Below, piece after piece: positions 35,981-63,499 of a DNA stretch of 64,000 nt; position 1 is the first letter of the stretch; the number at the start of each line of letters is the position of its first letter. Below the pieces are notes generated by a model. The model had not been told where the DNA came from, searched no databases, and saw only the letters and a list, made by a program, of their open reading frames with translations. The DNA is taken from positions 82,377,260 through 82,441,259 of the forward strand of contig CM060316.1 of the NCBI GenBank assembly GCA_030674155.1, given 5' to 3'. The position numbers and the translations under genes were made by a program. Source of the stretch: Stramonita haemastoma (taxonomy: Eukaryota; Mollusca; Gastropoda; Neogastropoda; Muricidae).

Positions 35981-36817
35981 ATACCATTAGTTCCGCAGAC
36001 AAAGAAACAGAACTCCAACAGGAACTACAGCCTCTTACACAAAACAAACGTGTAACGCTGCGACGGATCCCTGCCCACTGTGGCATACCTGGCAATGAAC
36101 AAGCTGATGAACTTGCAAAACAGGGGGCACAGAAAGAACAGTGTGAAAGCGGCCTCACCTTCCATGAAAAGAAGACAATCATCAAATCTATGGCCCGACC
36201 TAGAGTAGAGAAGGATACTACCACCACCTCAAAAGAGAAGATCAAGTCACAATTCTAAGACTCCGCACTGAGCACAACAGGCTAAACCACCATATGTCCA
36301 CAAAACTGAAACTTGCTCCTTCTCCCCTGTGTGCCTGTGGTAAAGAAAACCAGACAGGCGAGCACATCCTTCAAAGGTGTTTATTTATTTATTTATTATT
36401 TATTTATTTATTCTTTTATATCGAGGATAACAGAATAAGCAATCATGTGCTTTTTTTCATCCGGTCCTCGTGTGTATGCAGTTTTTGTAAATATTGTCAT
36501 CTGTTCCCACCGGCACACGATGGCCTACTCTTACGAAAAGCGGAACAGGATTTAACGTGTGCGCAAGATGTTCTGCGTGCGTTCGCACACGGGGCCTCGG
36601 TTTAAAGTCTCATCCGAAGGACTTTTGGGGAGAGTGGAGTCGGCACTGATGTTACGCTGTTCAGCGACCTGAGGAAGAAAGTGTGGCCCACGGAGATAAC
36701 CCTACAGACCAAGCTGTACGGCCCACGAGAGGAGCTGGAAAGGATATGCCATTATTTTTCCCAGACACATCCGACAGTGTAAAGCGAACGAGAGAGAAGA
36801 AGAAGATACCATTAGTT
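35981..36817 (+). mobile_element. RNase H-bearing LINE 3' end with target-site duplication, split by a SINE
   Basis: The perfect 12-base duplication ATACCATTAGTT (35981-35992, 36806-36817) bounds a 5'-truncated copy. It encodes the end of an RNase H domain (RRIPAHCGIPGNEQADELA, 36060-36120), then EHNRLNHHM and CACGKENQTGEHILQRC (36270-36380). After the SINE-1 insert it continues as LFSDLRKKVWP to HPTV-stop (36655-36783). The tail is GAAGAAGAAG. The architecture suits a Jockey/I-type LINE. Confidence 0.88.
36381..36654 (-). mobile_element. SINE-1 copy inside the RNase H LINE
   Basis: Tail (TTTATTTATTTA) at 36381, body to GTGGAGTCGGCACTGATG, no head. It interrupts the LINE frame between CysArg-type residues (QRC) and LFSDLR, so it arrived after the LINE. 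Confidence 0.9.
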
Positions 36818-37079
36818 AATATAACAGAGCTGTCAGTTCAATGTCAAATGTGTCATAGCAGCTTTGTCCCTTTTGGGGAGTTGTCTTTGTTTAATGTTAT
36901 TTTCATTTTATTTCATGTTGGTTATACTTATGGCCATATCAACCATGAAAGCCATCTCAGGGCTGTTACTTTATTCAGTTTCAGTGGCTCCAGTAACATT
37001 TACTTCGAGTTCAAAACCAACACCTCCTCATCCTTTCAGAAACCCAACACCATCAATCTGAAAGAAAACACATTAAATG

Positions 37080-37279
37080 ACACAGTATCTTCCTCTGAAG
37101 TCGGAGTATGGCTGCCTATATGGCAGGTACTTGAAAATAGTCATACACGCAAACTTCTCATTCAGTGTGCAAAATCAATCTCACAGTGATTCCCAGGTGG
37201 GATTAGTGAGTCAGAGTGCACATTCTGGGTGACCCCCCAGAGTGTTAAGCTGGGGAACAACAACAACAACACAGTATCT
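37080..37279 (+). mobile_element. SINE-AAC copy 3, 5'-truncated with target-site duplication
   Basis: The element 37091-37268 starts at TCCTCTGAAGTCGGAGTATG and ends CTGGGGAACAACAACAAC. It is flanked by ACACAGTATCT on both sides (37080-37090, 37269-37279). This fixes the (AAC)n end as the 3' end. Confidence 0.9.
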
Positions 37280-37280
37280 A

Positions 37281-37285
<5 letters not shown>

Positions 37286-37371
<86 letters not shown>

Positions 37372-37387
37372 CTCTCTCTCTCTCTCT
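37286..37387. repeat. (CT)n microsatellite
   Basis: Interrupted CT array of about 100 bases. Confidence 0.95.
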
Positions 37388-37458
37388 GTGCATTTCGTTA
37401 CTGGGCAGGGTGCTTAGTGTTTGGTCTTCTCCTGTGTTTGTGACTTTGCTGTTTTGCA

Positions 37459-38524
37459 GTTCCTGGAATCGATAAATCCCAGCTGAACTCATAAAAAATG
37501 GAGGGAATGAAACAGCAAGGCGATTCACAGAACTTTGTCAGGAGATCCACGACACCAAAGAATGGCCAAAAGAATGGACACAGTCTCTTGTAATACCCCT
37601 GCCAAAGAAAGGAAACCTCAAGCAATGCCAGAACTACAGAACCATCAGTCTCATAAGCCATCCTAGCAAGATCATGCTGCAGGTAGTCCTCAACAGACTG
37701 AAAAACCAAGCGGAAAAACTCCTGGCAGAAGAACAAGCGGGCTTTAGACCAAAACGCAGCACACTGGAACAAATTTTCAATCTGAGAATTCTGATAGAGA
37801 AGCATCTCCAACACCAAAAAGACTTGTACCACAATTTCATAGACTTCAAAAAGGCCTTTGACAGGGTATGGCATGACGGCCTCTGGCAAGTACTCAGGCA
37901 CTTCAACATTGACAACTGCCTAATTGAAGTCATCAAGGCACTGTACGAAACGCAATAAGTGCAGTTTTCATGAACAATCACGTGGGCGAGTTCTTCAAGA
38001 TCCACGGTTGGGGTCCGCCAGGGCTGCCTTCTCTCACCTGTACTCTTCAACCTCTTCCTCGAAAACATGACAGAGACACTGCAAAACCACCACACTTCCA
38101 TCTCCATTGGTGGGAGACCCCTTTGCAACCTCAGATTTGCAGATGACATTGACCTCATGGGCAGCAGCAAACAAGAACTGCAAATCCTCACAGACAGTCT
38201 AACAGATCGAGCGAGCGCATGCAGCATGGAGGTCAGTACAGAGAAATCAAAGATCATGGTCAACAGTGCAAGTAATGACATCACGGAAATAAAGATGAAT
38301 GGAGAAATACTGGAAGAGGTGAGCCAATTCAAATACTTAGGCTCCATCCTAACAAAAGATAGCACATCAAACAATGAAGTGAAAGCTCGCATTGCAACAG
38401 CAACATCTGCTCTAGTCAGACTCGAGAGGATCATCAGAAGCAACAACATCAGCTTCTGCACCAAATACTACCTCTAAAAATTCCTCGTGATATCTATCCT
38501 CCTATATGGCTGTGAATCATGGAC

Positions 38525-38555
<31 letters not shown>

Positions 38556-39311
38556 CCCCAGCTTAACACTCTGGGGGTCACCCAGAATGTGCACTCTGAC
38601 TCACTAATCCCACCTGGGAATCACTGTGAGATTGAAATTGCACACTGAATGAGAAGTTTGCGTGTACGACTATTTTCAAGTACCTCGCCATATAGGCAGC
38701 CATACTCCGACTTCAGAGGATTTATTCTCCTTTGAAGGAGAGTGCAGGTTGTTCTGTTAAGAGCTTGACATGGCTGAAGGCAATCTTAACACAACATTTT
38801 ACAACATCACAACATTTTAGTGTAGGCCTTGGCAATGAGCTGACATCAATAACTGACACAACTTTTGGCCTAGGCCAAGAATCATGGACTCTGACAGCAG
38901 AGTTAGAGAGGAGAATCCAAGCATTCGAGAACAAGTGCCACAGAAGACTCCTCAAAATATCATACAAAGAGCACAAGACCAATAACTATGTGAAAGAAGA
39001 AATCAAAAAGCGTGTGGGCCCCCAAGAGCCTTTGCTCTCCACCATAAAGAGGAAAAAGCTGATGTGGTTTGGTCACACCACAAGACACAACACCCTAGCA
39101 AAACCTATCTTGCAAGGAACAGTCGAGGGCAAGAGAAGAAGAGGCCGCCAGAAGAAATGGGTTGACAGCATCAAAGACTGGACCGCCCAACCCCTGCAAC
39201 ACCTACTAGCCACACAGGATCGTGAAGCATGGAAAAAGATCTCTGTTGCGTCTTCTCTCATGTCCCCCCTACGTCCTTTGGGACATGGGACTGAGTGAGT
39301 GAGTGAGTGAG
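37459..39311 (+). mobile_element. LINE-A copy 2, 5'-truncated, split by SINE-AAC
   Basis: Homology with LINE-A copy 1 begins at TCCTGGAATCGATAA (the PGIDN block) and runs to the GAGTGAGTGAGTGAGTGA tail. Small indels near 37950-38000 and 38065 and a stop near 38476 break the RT frame. A SINE occupies 38526-38878. The rest is almost identical to copy 1, so both are young. Confidence 0.93.
38514..38890 (-). mobile_element. SINE-AAC copy 2, full length, inside LINE-A copy 2
   Basis: The insert 38526-38878 is flanked by GAATCATGGACT (38514-38525, 38879-38890). That sequence is a single block in the uninterrupted LINE-A copy 1, which proves it is a target-site duplication. The (GTT)n at 38526 is the (AAC)n tail on the minus strand. 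The 5' end reads TTGGCCTAGGCCAAAAG. Confidence 0.95.
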
Positions 39312-39430
39312 TTCTGCACACTGGCCTCAGCCCACACATTCAGACTTCAGAGCAGCTCATTTCACTGTACAGGCTGCATGCAGGGTTTGTTTCCGTAACC
39401 CACCGAACAGTGACATGAATTACGGGATCT

Positions 39431-39433
<3 letters not shown>

Positions 39434-39512
<79 letters not shown>

Positions 39513-39550
39513 GTATGTATGTATGTATATAATATATATTACATATATAT
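39434..39550. repeat. (TA)n microsatellite
   Basis: About 70 bases of TA, then GTAT units. Confidence 0.95.
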
Positions 39551-39552
39551 CA

Positions 39553-39801
39553 TATCGAGGATAATGGAATAAGCACTCATTGCTTTTTTACAACCAGTCC
39601 CCGTGTGTATGCAGTTTTGTAAGTCTTGTCATCTGTTCCCACTGGCACACAATGGCCTACTCTTACCAAAAACGGAACAGGATTTAACGTGTGCGCAAGA
39701 TGTTCTGCGTGCGTTCGCATACCGGGCTTCGGTTATAGTCTCATCCAAAGGACTTTTGGGGGGAGTGGAGTCAGCACTGATGTTAACTCCAGGGGAAAAA
39801 T
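39553..39801 (-). mobile_element. SINE-1 copy, headless
   Basis: From ATATCGAGGATAATGGAATAA to GTTAACTCCAGGGGAAAAATA. The head is lost and the older SINE-4 sequence resumes directly after. Confidence 0.88.
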
Positions 39802-39821
39802 ATGGTGCATATTTGACCTTC

Positions 39822-39824
<3 letters not shown>

Positions 39825-39889
<65 letters not shown>
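39825..39889. repeat. (TA)n microsatellite
   Basis: Uninterrupted TA dinucleotides. Confidence 0.95.
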
Positions 39890-39891
<2 letters not shown>

Positions 39892-40010
39892 GGGAATGGA
39901 GGCATTGTCAGGTCTGCACTTGAAGCTGACCTAGGAGATCTGAACCCGGGACTTTATGGACCCACATAAATAAGTCAAACACCCTTAACCACTTGAATAT
40001 AGCGTCCATC

Positions 40011-40900
40011 CTTTGATTCTTTAAGGCTAATAAAAACCAGGGCACCAGCTATTCCACTTCATTTATCGTCACCAGGTCAACAAAAGTATACCAAAAAATA
40101 AAAGACAATTCCTGAGAGTACAAAATGATACATAAAAATCTGTATGGGCAAATAACACTGAAAAATGGACATCCTGTGCCCATCCTAGTGTTCACATATC
40201 ACTACATGATCGCTAGAGCAAAAGAATACAGGCAAAATGTCATGTGACGTATGAAAAGATGTCATTTCAAATTCTGATTCAAATAATCATCTCAAACGAA
40301 AAAATCATTTAGGTTACGAGCAACGGTAAGATTTGGTTTTAAAAAATATATATATAAAAAAACCATAAAGTAAAGGCAGGATCATGGACTAGGAAGGCAG
40401 AAAATAGGGAACTGAGCCGGTGGATAATAAGGAAGAAAACAAAAGCAAAGGGAGTGATAGAAAAGAGAAAATTTCTCACACAGAATTTCATGAATTTCAT
40501 ACGCCTACCGAGATTTATCCATGCTTGCTTTGGTTTGATTGTATTATAGTCCTAGCCTAGCCACCCAATTGAGACTGTACCATCAGAATGAATTTCATTG
40601 AAATACACCCCATTCATTAATGACTTCTCTTTTTGGCCTCATCGTTCCTTCTTTTTTTTGTGTTCAATTATTATAGGCTTAAATAAGAGTTGAAGACTGT
40701 CACGGTCCCCCCGATCTTTCGGAGGATTAAATAGGTGTTTAGACATGACTGGTAGGCTGCGAGGATAAGGTTTACGCTTCGTGTTTAAGTTCTTGAATGC
40801 CTACAGCGCGCTTTTCTTATTGTTTTTATTGTCCTTGCTAGCCTGACCTAAGGGACACTACTCAAACCTTGGTCTGACTTTCGCTACATTGTTTTGTTTG
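40011..40900. other. Upstream region of the plus-strand UBE2D
   Basis: Repeat-poor sequence before the promoter. I see no exon. Regulatory content beyond the NRF1-type site is unknown. Confidence 0.4.
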
Positions 40901-40902
40901 AA

Positions 40903-40912
40903 TGCGCATGCG
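40903..40912 (+). promoter_or_regulatory. NRF1-type site TGCGCATGCG upstream of the plus-strand UBE2D
   Basis: TGCGCATGCG matches the core of the NRF1 palindrome and lies 66 bases before the ATG at 40978, where core promoters of housekeeping genes often carry it. No TATA box is evident nearby. The site is seen; its role is inferred. Confidence 0.45.
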
Positions 40913-40977
40913 TGAGAAAAGTCTCTTTGCTTCCTCTGGGCGATTCTTAATTCGGCAGTCAGTGTAGACAAGACAGG

Positions 40978-58483
<17,506 letters not shown>

Positions 58484-58910
58484 TAAAAACCTGTATTCTT
58501 TGTGTGTGTATGTGTGTATGATCATTATATGGTTGTTACTTTTGTGCCAGACAAATGCTATTTCAAGAGTCTGCAGGGTGAAAGCAAAGTTTCCAATGGG
58601 TCTGGAGGGGGGGGGGGGGGGGGGAGGTGCTGTTGATGTCATTATTGTTTTCTTCATCACTATTATTCTCTTCATTTATCTTTTAAGCTGCTCTTTGAAA
58701 CTCCTTCAACCTTCTTAAATTTTGAGATCTCATTTTGAAGGCCTTCAGTCCCCTTGAAAGTGGCTTTATAGACTGTCAACCTGTGACAAAGGTGAAAGCA
58801 TTTTTTCTGTGGATAATAAGACACTTATTTAATACTTTTTTGTTCCAACTCAAAAGGTAATAGTTAAGTGCATGTCTGAACGAAACGGACCAGGAGAATT
58901 TTTTTCACAA

Positions 58911-59545
58911 TATACAATTCACAATAGTTTATTCCCATTAACTCTTTTGAGCTATAGAGAAACAAAAAGCATGCATATCAATAAATGAATGATGCGTATA
59001 ATGAGGTACAAAGAGGAAGAGCAAAACAAATATACACAAGAGACAATATTAATAAAAATGAAATAGACATGGTTATATACTGTTATGGCTGATGCGCTCT
59101 CTGTAGGTGGCAAATTACTCGTGTACTTTCCAGCGTACCGGTATCTGAAGTGGTAAAAGAGAGAGTAACAACAAAAAGTTGCATAACTGATTGGAAAATG
59201 AGTCAATAACTGGATAAGGCATCAACATCATGAATCAGGCTTTATGAAGACGGGGCAAGGAACAGAGTCAAAACATTTTAAATAATACAATTATTCAAAG
59301 AGCAGGGGGAAAATTATCACATCATCACCAGTCTACGAAAGATAACTGCACTCTACTAGACAGTCATATCGAGTTGTTTCCTTTATACCTGACCAAGAAG
59401 CTAGTTTACACTTTAACAATTCACAATGTGTCGTTCCTGTTGACTCCTCTGAGCTACAGAGAAAAAAAGAATAGACATATCTGGGAATTAATGATGGCTA
59501 TCAAGAGGAGAGAGCAAAACATAAGTGCACAAAAGACAATACTAC
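58911..59545. repeat. Diverged direct duplication
   Basis: 58911-59060 and 59412-59545 share CAATTCACAATRGT, TTGAGCTAYAGAGAAA, AGAGCAAAACA and ACAAGAGACAATA-like text in the same order, about 500 bases apart. Confidence 0.6.
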
Positions 59546-59668
59546 TACTACCACTACTACTACTACCACTACTACTGCTGATGATAATAATAGAACACAT
59601 ACACATTAAGAATAATACAATCATTCAGGAACATAGCAAAATAACAATGGCTATTACCTCTCTTCTCT

Positions 59669-59735
<67 letters not shown>
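59537..59735. repeat. (ACT)n and (CT)n simple repeats
   Basis: A TAC/CTA triplet array at 59540-59578 and a CT array at 59659-59732. Confidence 0.9.
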
Positions 59736-59749
59736 GCAGATTCAAATTC

Positions 59750-61262
59750 TTCTTCTTCTTCTTCTTCTTTTCTCATGACCGGTGTGGTCGTGGAGGAGAC
59801 ATGAGAGACGATTCTGCAGCCAGCCGTCGCCATCCAGCCCTGTCCTCCATCTTCCGAATGAGTGTTGGACTGTCCAGGGGGGGCCACTCCTTGATGTTAT
59901 CCATCCAGCTTTTGGTTTGTCTGCCTCGGTGTCTGCCACCTTCTAGCGTTCCTTGTAGGACTGTCTTGAGGAGGGTGTTGTGGCGTGTGACATGGCCAAA
60001 CCATGCCAGCTTCCTTTTCTTGACAGTGGCTAGTAGGGGTTCCTGAGGGCCAGCCAACAGTACGACTTGACTTCGCACAAAAATGTTTGTTTTCCTATCC
60101 TTCCAGGAAATTCCAAGCAGTCGCCTGAAGCCTTTTGTCTCGAACGTCTGGATCCTCTTGGTGGTTTCAGCGGTCATTGTCCAACTTTCGCAGCCGTAGA
60201 ACAAGATGGAGATGACCAGGGATCTGAACAATTTGACTTTTGTTTTGAAGCTGATGTTGTCGCTTCTCCATATCTTGTTCAGTTTTGCCATAGCTGATGT
60301 TGCCATGGCTAGCCTGGTCTTGATCTCTGTGGTGGAGCGTCCATCTTTCGTGAGGGTAGCGCCAAGATATTTGAAAACATCTACTTCTTCCAGCTGCTGG
60401 CCATTCATGTAGATCTGTGCTGTGGTGCCGTTTGCACTGTTGACCAATACTTTACTCTTTTCTGTGCTGACTTCCATCCCATATGCGCCTGCTCTGTCTA
60501 CCAGTCTGTTGGTAAGGACTTGGAGTTCCTTGTTGCTGCCTCCCATGAGATCAATATCATCAGCGAAGCGCAGGTTGTTAATGGGTCGCCCTCCTATTGA
60601 GATGGTAGAGTGGAAGTCGTAAAGTGTTTCCCTCATGATGTTCTCCAGGAATAGATTAAAGAGAGTTGCAGCCCTGACAGACGCCGACTGTGGTCTTGAA
60701 GTAGTCTCCTACTTGGCCGTTGAGGAGGACTGCACTGCTGGAGGTGTTGTACAGCGCTTCTATGATCTGGATGAGACTCTCCTCAATGCCAAACTTCCTG
60801 AGGACTTGCCAAAGGCCTGCTTGCCACACTCTGTCAAAGGCCTTCTTGAAGTCAATGAAGTTGTGTAGCAAGCCCCTCTGATGTTGCAGATGCTTCTCCA
60901 TCAGGATTTGGCAACTGAAAATTTGTTCTACCATGCTCCTTCCTGCCCTGAACCCAGCTTGTTCTTCTGCCAGGTGCTCTTCCGCCTCCTTTTGAGTCTG
61001 TTCAGTATCACTCTTAACCCTTATACCCCTGGGGTCACACAGTTTATTCACTGTGAAACTTGTGTGAAAGGAAGTAATTTCTACATCTTTCAATAGTCAA
61101 TACACACAAAACTGAGGGCGCTAATGGCGCTACAGGGTTACGTTATAAAGGGGCGCTAATGGGCGCAGCAGGGGGATAAGGGTTAACATGATCTTGCTGG
61201 TGTGGCTAATGAGGCTGATTGTTCTGTAATTCTGGCACTGACGGAGGTTTCCTTTCTTGGAC
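59750..61262 (-). mobile_element. LINE-E copy, RT and C-terminal region, split by a TTAA MITE
   Basis: Minus-strand blocks: KKGNLRQCQNYRTISL-type start (61258-61215); then, after a 165-base insert, AGFRAGRSMVEQIF (60960), FIDFKKAFDRVWQAGL (60865), TTVGVCQGC (60690); and a long frame 60636-59773 with FADDIDLMGGS, YLGATLTKDG, GCESWTMTAETTKRIQ, LAWFGHVTRHNTLLKTVLQG and SWMDNIKEW. A frameshift near 60650 breaks it. The 3' end is a (GAAGAA)n tail at 59768-59747, unlike the GAGT tail of LINE-A. Confidence 0.85.
61014..61186. mobile_element. TTAA MITE inside LINE-E
   Basis: The insert 61018-61182 lies between TTAA copies (61014-61017, 61183-61186). Terminal inverted repeats are CCCTTATACCCCTG and, reversed, CCCTTATCCCCCTG. 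The LINE frame resumes on each side, which proves insertion. The interior repeats GGCGCTAATGGGCGC-like text. The TTAA target suggests mobilisation by a piggyBac-type transposase. Confidence 0.85.
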
Positions 61263-61263
61263 A

Positions 61264-63127
61264 GTATCTCTGCCGAAATGCTGAAAGCTGGTGGAAATGT
61301 TGTTTATAAATTTCTAACAAAATTATTGAATAATATCTTTGACCAAGGAATCTATCCTGTTCAGTGGTCTAAAGCTATAATAATTCCAATATACAAAAAG
61401 GGGGACCCAGATAATGTTGATAACTACAGAGGTGTATCTTTATTAAGTATAATTTCTAAGTGCAATACTTCTATATTAAATACTAGACTATATAACTGGT
61501 TAGAAACTAATAATTTGATTTCAGATAAGCAAGCCGGATTTCGAAAAAGACATTATACAGTGGATCACATTTTTACTTTATATGCCTCAGTCCAGAAATG
61601 TTTAAGTAAAAAAGGTAGGAAGCTGTATGTAGCCTTTGTAGACTTTAGAAAGGCTTTTGACTCTGTGTGCCATAATAAACTTCTAGAGTGCTTGATTAAC
61701 CTAGGTGTTAAAGGAAAATTCCTTGCTTCTCTCTCTGCAATGTATAACTCGCTTTTGTCATGTGTACATGTATTCAAAATCTCAGTTGACTGAACTGTTT
61801 AAATGTCCAACTGGTGTAAGACAGGTTTGTGTTTTGAGCCCAACATTATTTTCAATATTTATTAATCAGTTAGCTGATGACGTTGAGGAAAGTGGTAAAT
61901 ATGGTGTCCAAATGCTGCCTGGTATTGCAGATTTGCTTATTATGTTGTTTGCAGATGATGTAGCTCTGCTGTCAACTACTCCCAGAGGTCTTCAAAACCA
62001 ACTAAATATTTTGCACACGTGTTGTAAAAAAAAAGCAATTATATGTAAATAAGGATAAGACAAAGATGATGGTATTTAGAAAAGGAGGGTTTCTGGGACG
62101 ACATGAAAAATGGTTTTATGATGGAAAGAGATTAGAAGTAGTGAATAGTTATTGTTATTTAGGGTTTAATTTCACCACTAAGATTAGTGCCAAAAGGGGG
62201 TATAGATCATTTAGCAATAAAAGGAAAGAAAGCAGTTATGCAATTACATAAAGTGTTCAACAAATACAAAGAAATGACCTCAAATGTATTCTTTAAAATT
62301 TTTACATAAAAATTCAACCAATTCTGTTATATGCATCTGAGGTATGGGGCATAAATAGACTAGAACATATTGAAAAAGTACATTTAATAGCTTGTAAAAG
62401 ATTCTTAGGTGTTCCAACGAGGATGCCTAACAAAATGGTGTATGGAGACCTTGGGAGATTCCCATTGTACATCAATTCGTATGTTGCTTGTATAAGGTAT
62501 TGGCTAAAATTAGTTGAAATGGGTAACGAAAGATTACCCCACAGAGCATATATCATGTTATTAGAATTAGACAGATGTGGCAAAAGTTGTTGGGTTACAA
62601 ATGTGAGAGAGATTCTGTGTGAGACTGGTTTTGGTATTGTCTGGTTGTTGCAAGGAGTGGGAAATGCTAAAATGTTTTTGAGAGTTTTTAAACAAAGACT
62701 TGTGGACTGGTTTATTCAGGAATGGAATGGAACAATCAGGGAACGAGAAAGATATCAAATGTACAGTTCATTTAAGACAGTTTTTGAAAGAGAAAAATAT
62801 ATGAACGACATGGACATTTATTGTTTTCGTGTGGCTGTTACCCAACTAAGAGTTGGTGCACTTCCCATCAATGATAACATACATAGATATAGTGAATCTG
62901 TACAGGATAGACATTGTCAGTTTTGTGAGAATCAAATTGAAAATGAACATCATCTCTTGTATGATTGCAACCTTTACACAGACCTTTGAGACAAATTTCT
63001 TAGGGAATCGTTAGGACTATCTCTTCATGTTCTACTAAAAGCATCATATGAAAATCACAGACATAATGTATCCAGGTTTGTTTTTCATGCAATCAACAGA
63101 GGAAAGATGATGCTTGGCTTACAATGA
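61264..63127 (+). mobile_element. LINE-F copy, RT to C-terminus, frameshifted
   Basis: Blocks: ISAEMLKAGG (61264), IIPIYKKGDPDNVDNYRGVS (61380), KQAGFRKRHYTVDHIFTLY (61527), VAFVDFRKAFDSVCHNKLL (61630), TGVRQVCVLSPTLFSIFINQ (61812), the catalytic FADDVAL (61950), then a C-terminal region with RFLGVPTRMPNKMVYGDLG (62400). A Cys/His motif CQFCENQIENEHHLLYDC (62920-62970) and an end RFVFHAINRGKMMLGLQ-stop (63125) follow. Frameshifts lie near 61790, 62040 and 62250-62400, with a TGA at 62987. The clade is distinct from LINE-A/B/E and could be CR1/L2-like. Confidence 0.85.
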
Positions 63128-63234
63128 TAGGCAGCTGAAACTGGTGCATTGACATTTGGTAAATCATGTAAACTGATAAAAATTTCAAATTGTAACTATT
63201 CTGTTTATCATGTCACATTTGTTCAGGCATTTTG

Positions 63235-63395
63235 CTTGTGTGTGCGTGCGTGTGTGTGCGTGCGTGCGCGCGTGTGTGTGTGTGCGTGCATGCGTGTGTG
63301 TGTGCGCGCGAGCACGTGCATGCGTGGTGTGTGTGTGTGTGCTAGGATGAGAGATAGAGTGGGGGGGGGGGGCATGCGTGCGTGTGTGTGTGTAT
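63235..63395. repeat. (TG)n/(TGCG)n simple repeat
   Basis: TG, CGTG and GCGC-rich array with an eleven-base G run at 63361. Confidence 0.93.
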
Positions 63396-63499
63396 ATTCT
63401 TGTTATTGGTTTGAAATTATGTACTCGCAACATTGTTTGGAAAGGAAGTAAAAATGGTATTGATGATGCAGTATACCCTAAATACGCTTTCATTAAGCC

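Larger units (their letters stand above)
39376..40010 (-). mobile_element. SINE-4 copy split by a SINE-1 copy and TA arrays
   Basis: The outer parts (CGTAACCCACCGAACAGTGACATG at 39394; GACCTTCTGCAT at 39814; the head with CTGAACCCGGGAC near 39950) match 13920-14195. SINE-1 and two TA arrays occupy the middle. Confidence 0.6.

Noticed and set aside
37634..38464. 276-residue minus-strand frame
   Set aside because: Antisense of LINE-A copy 2; not related to any protein family I know.
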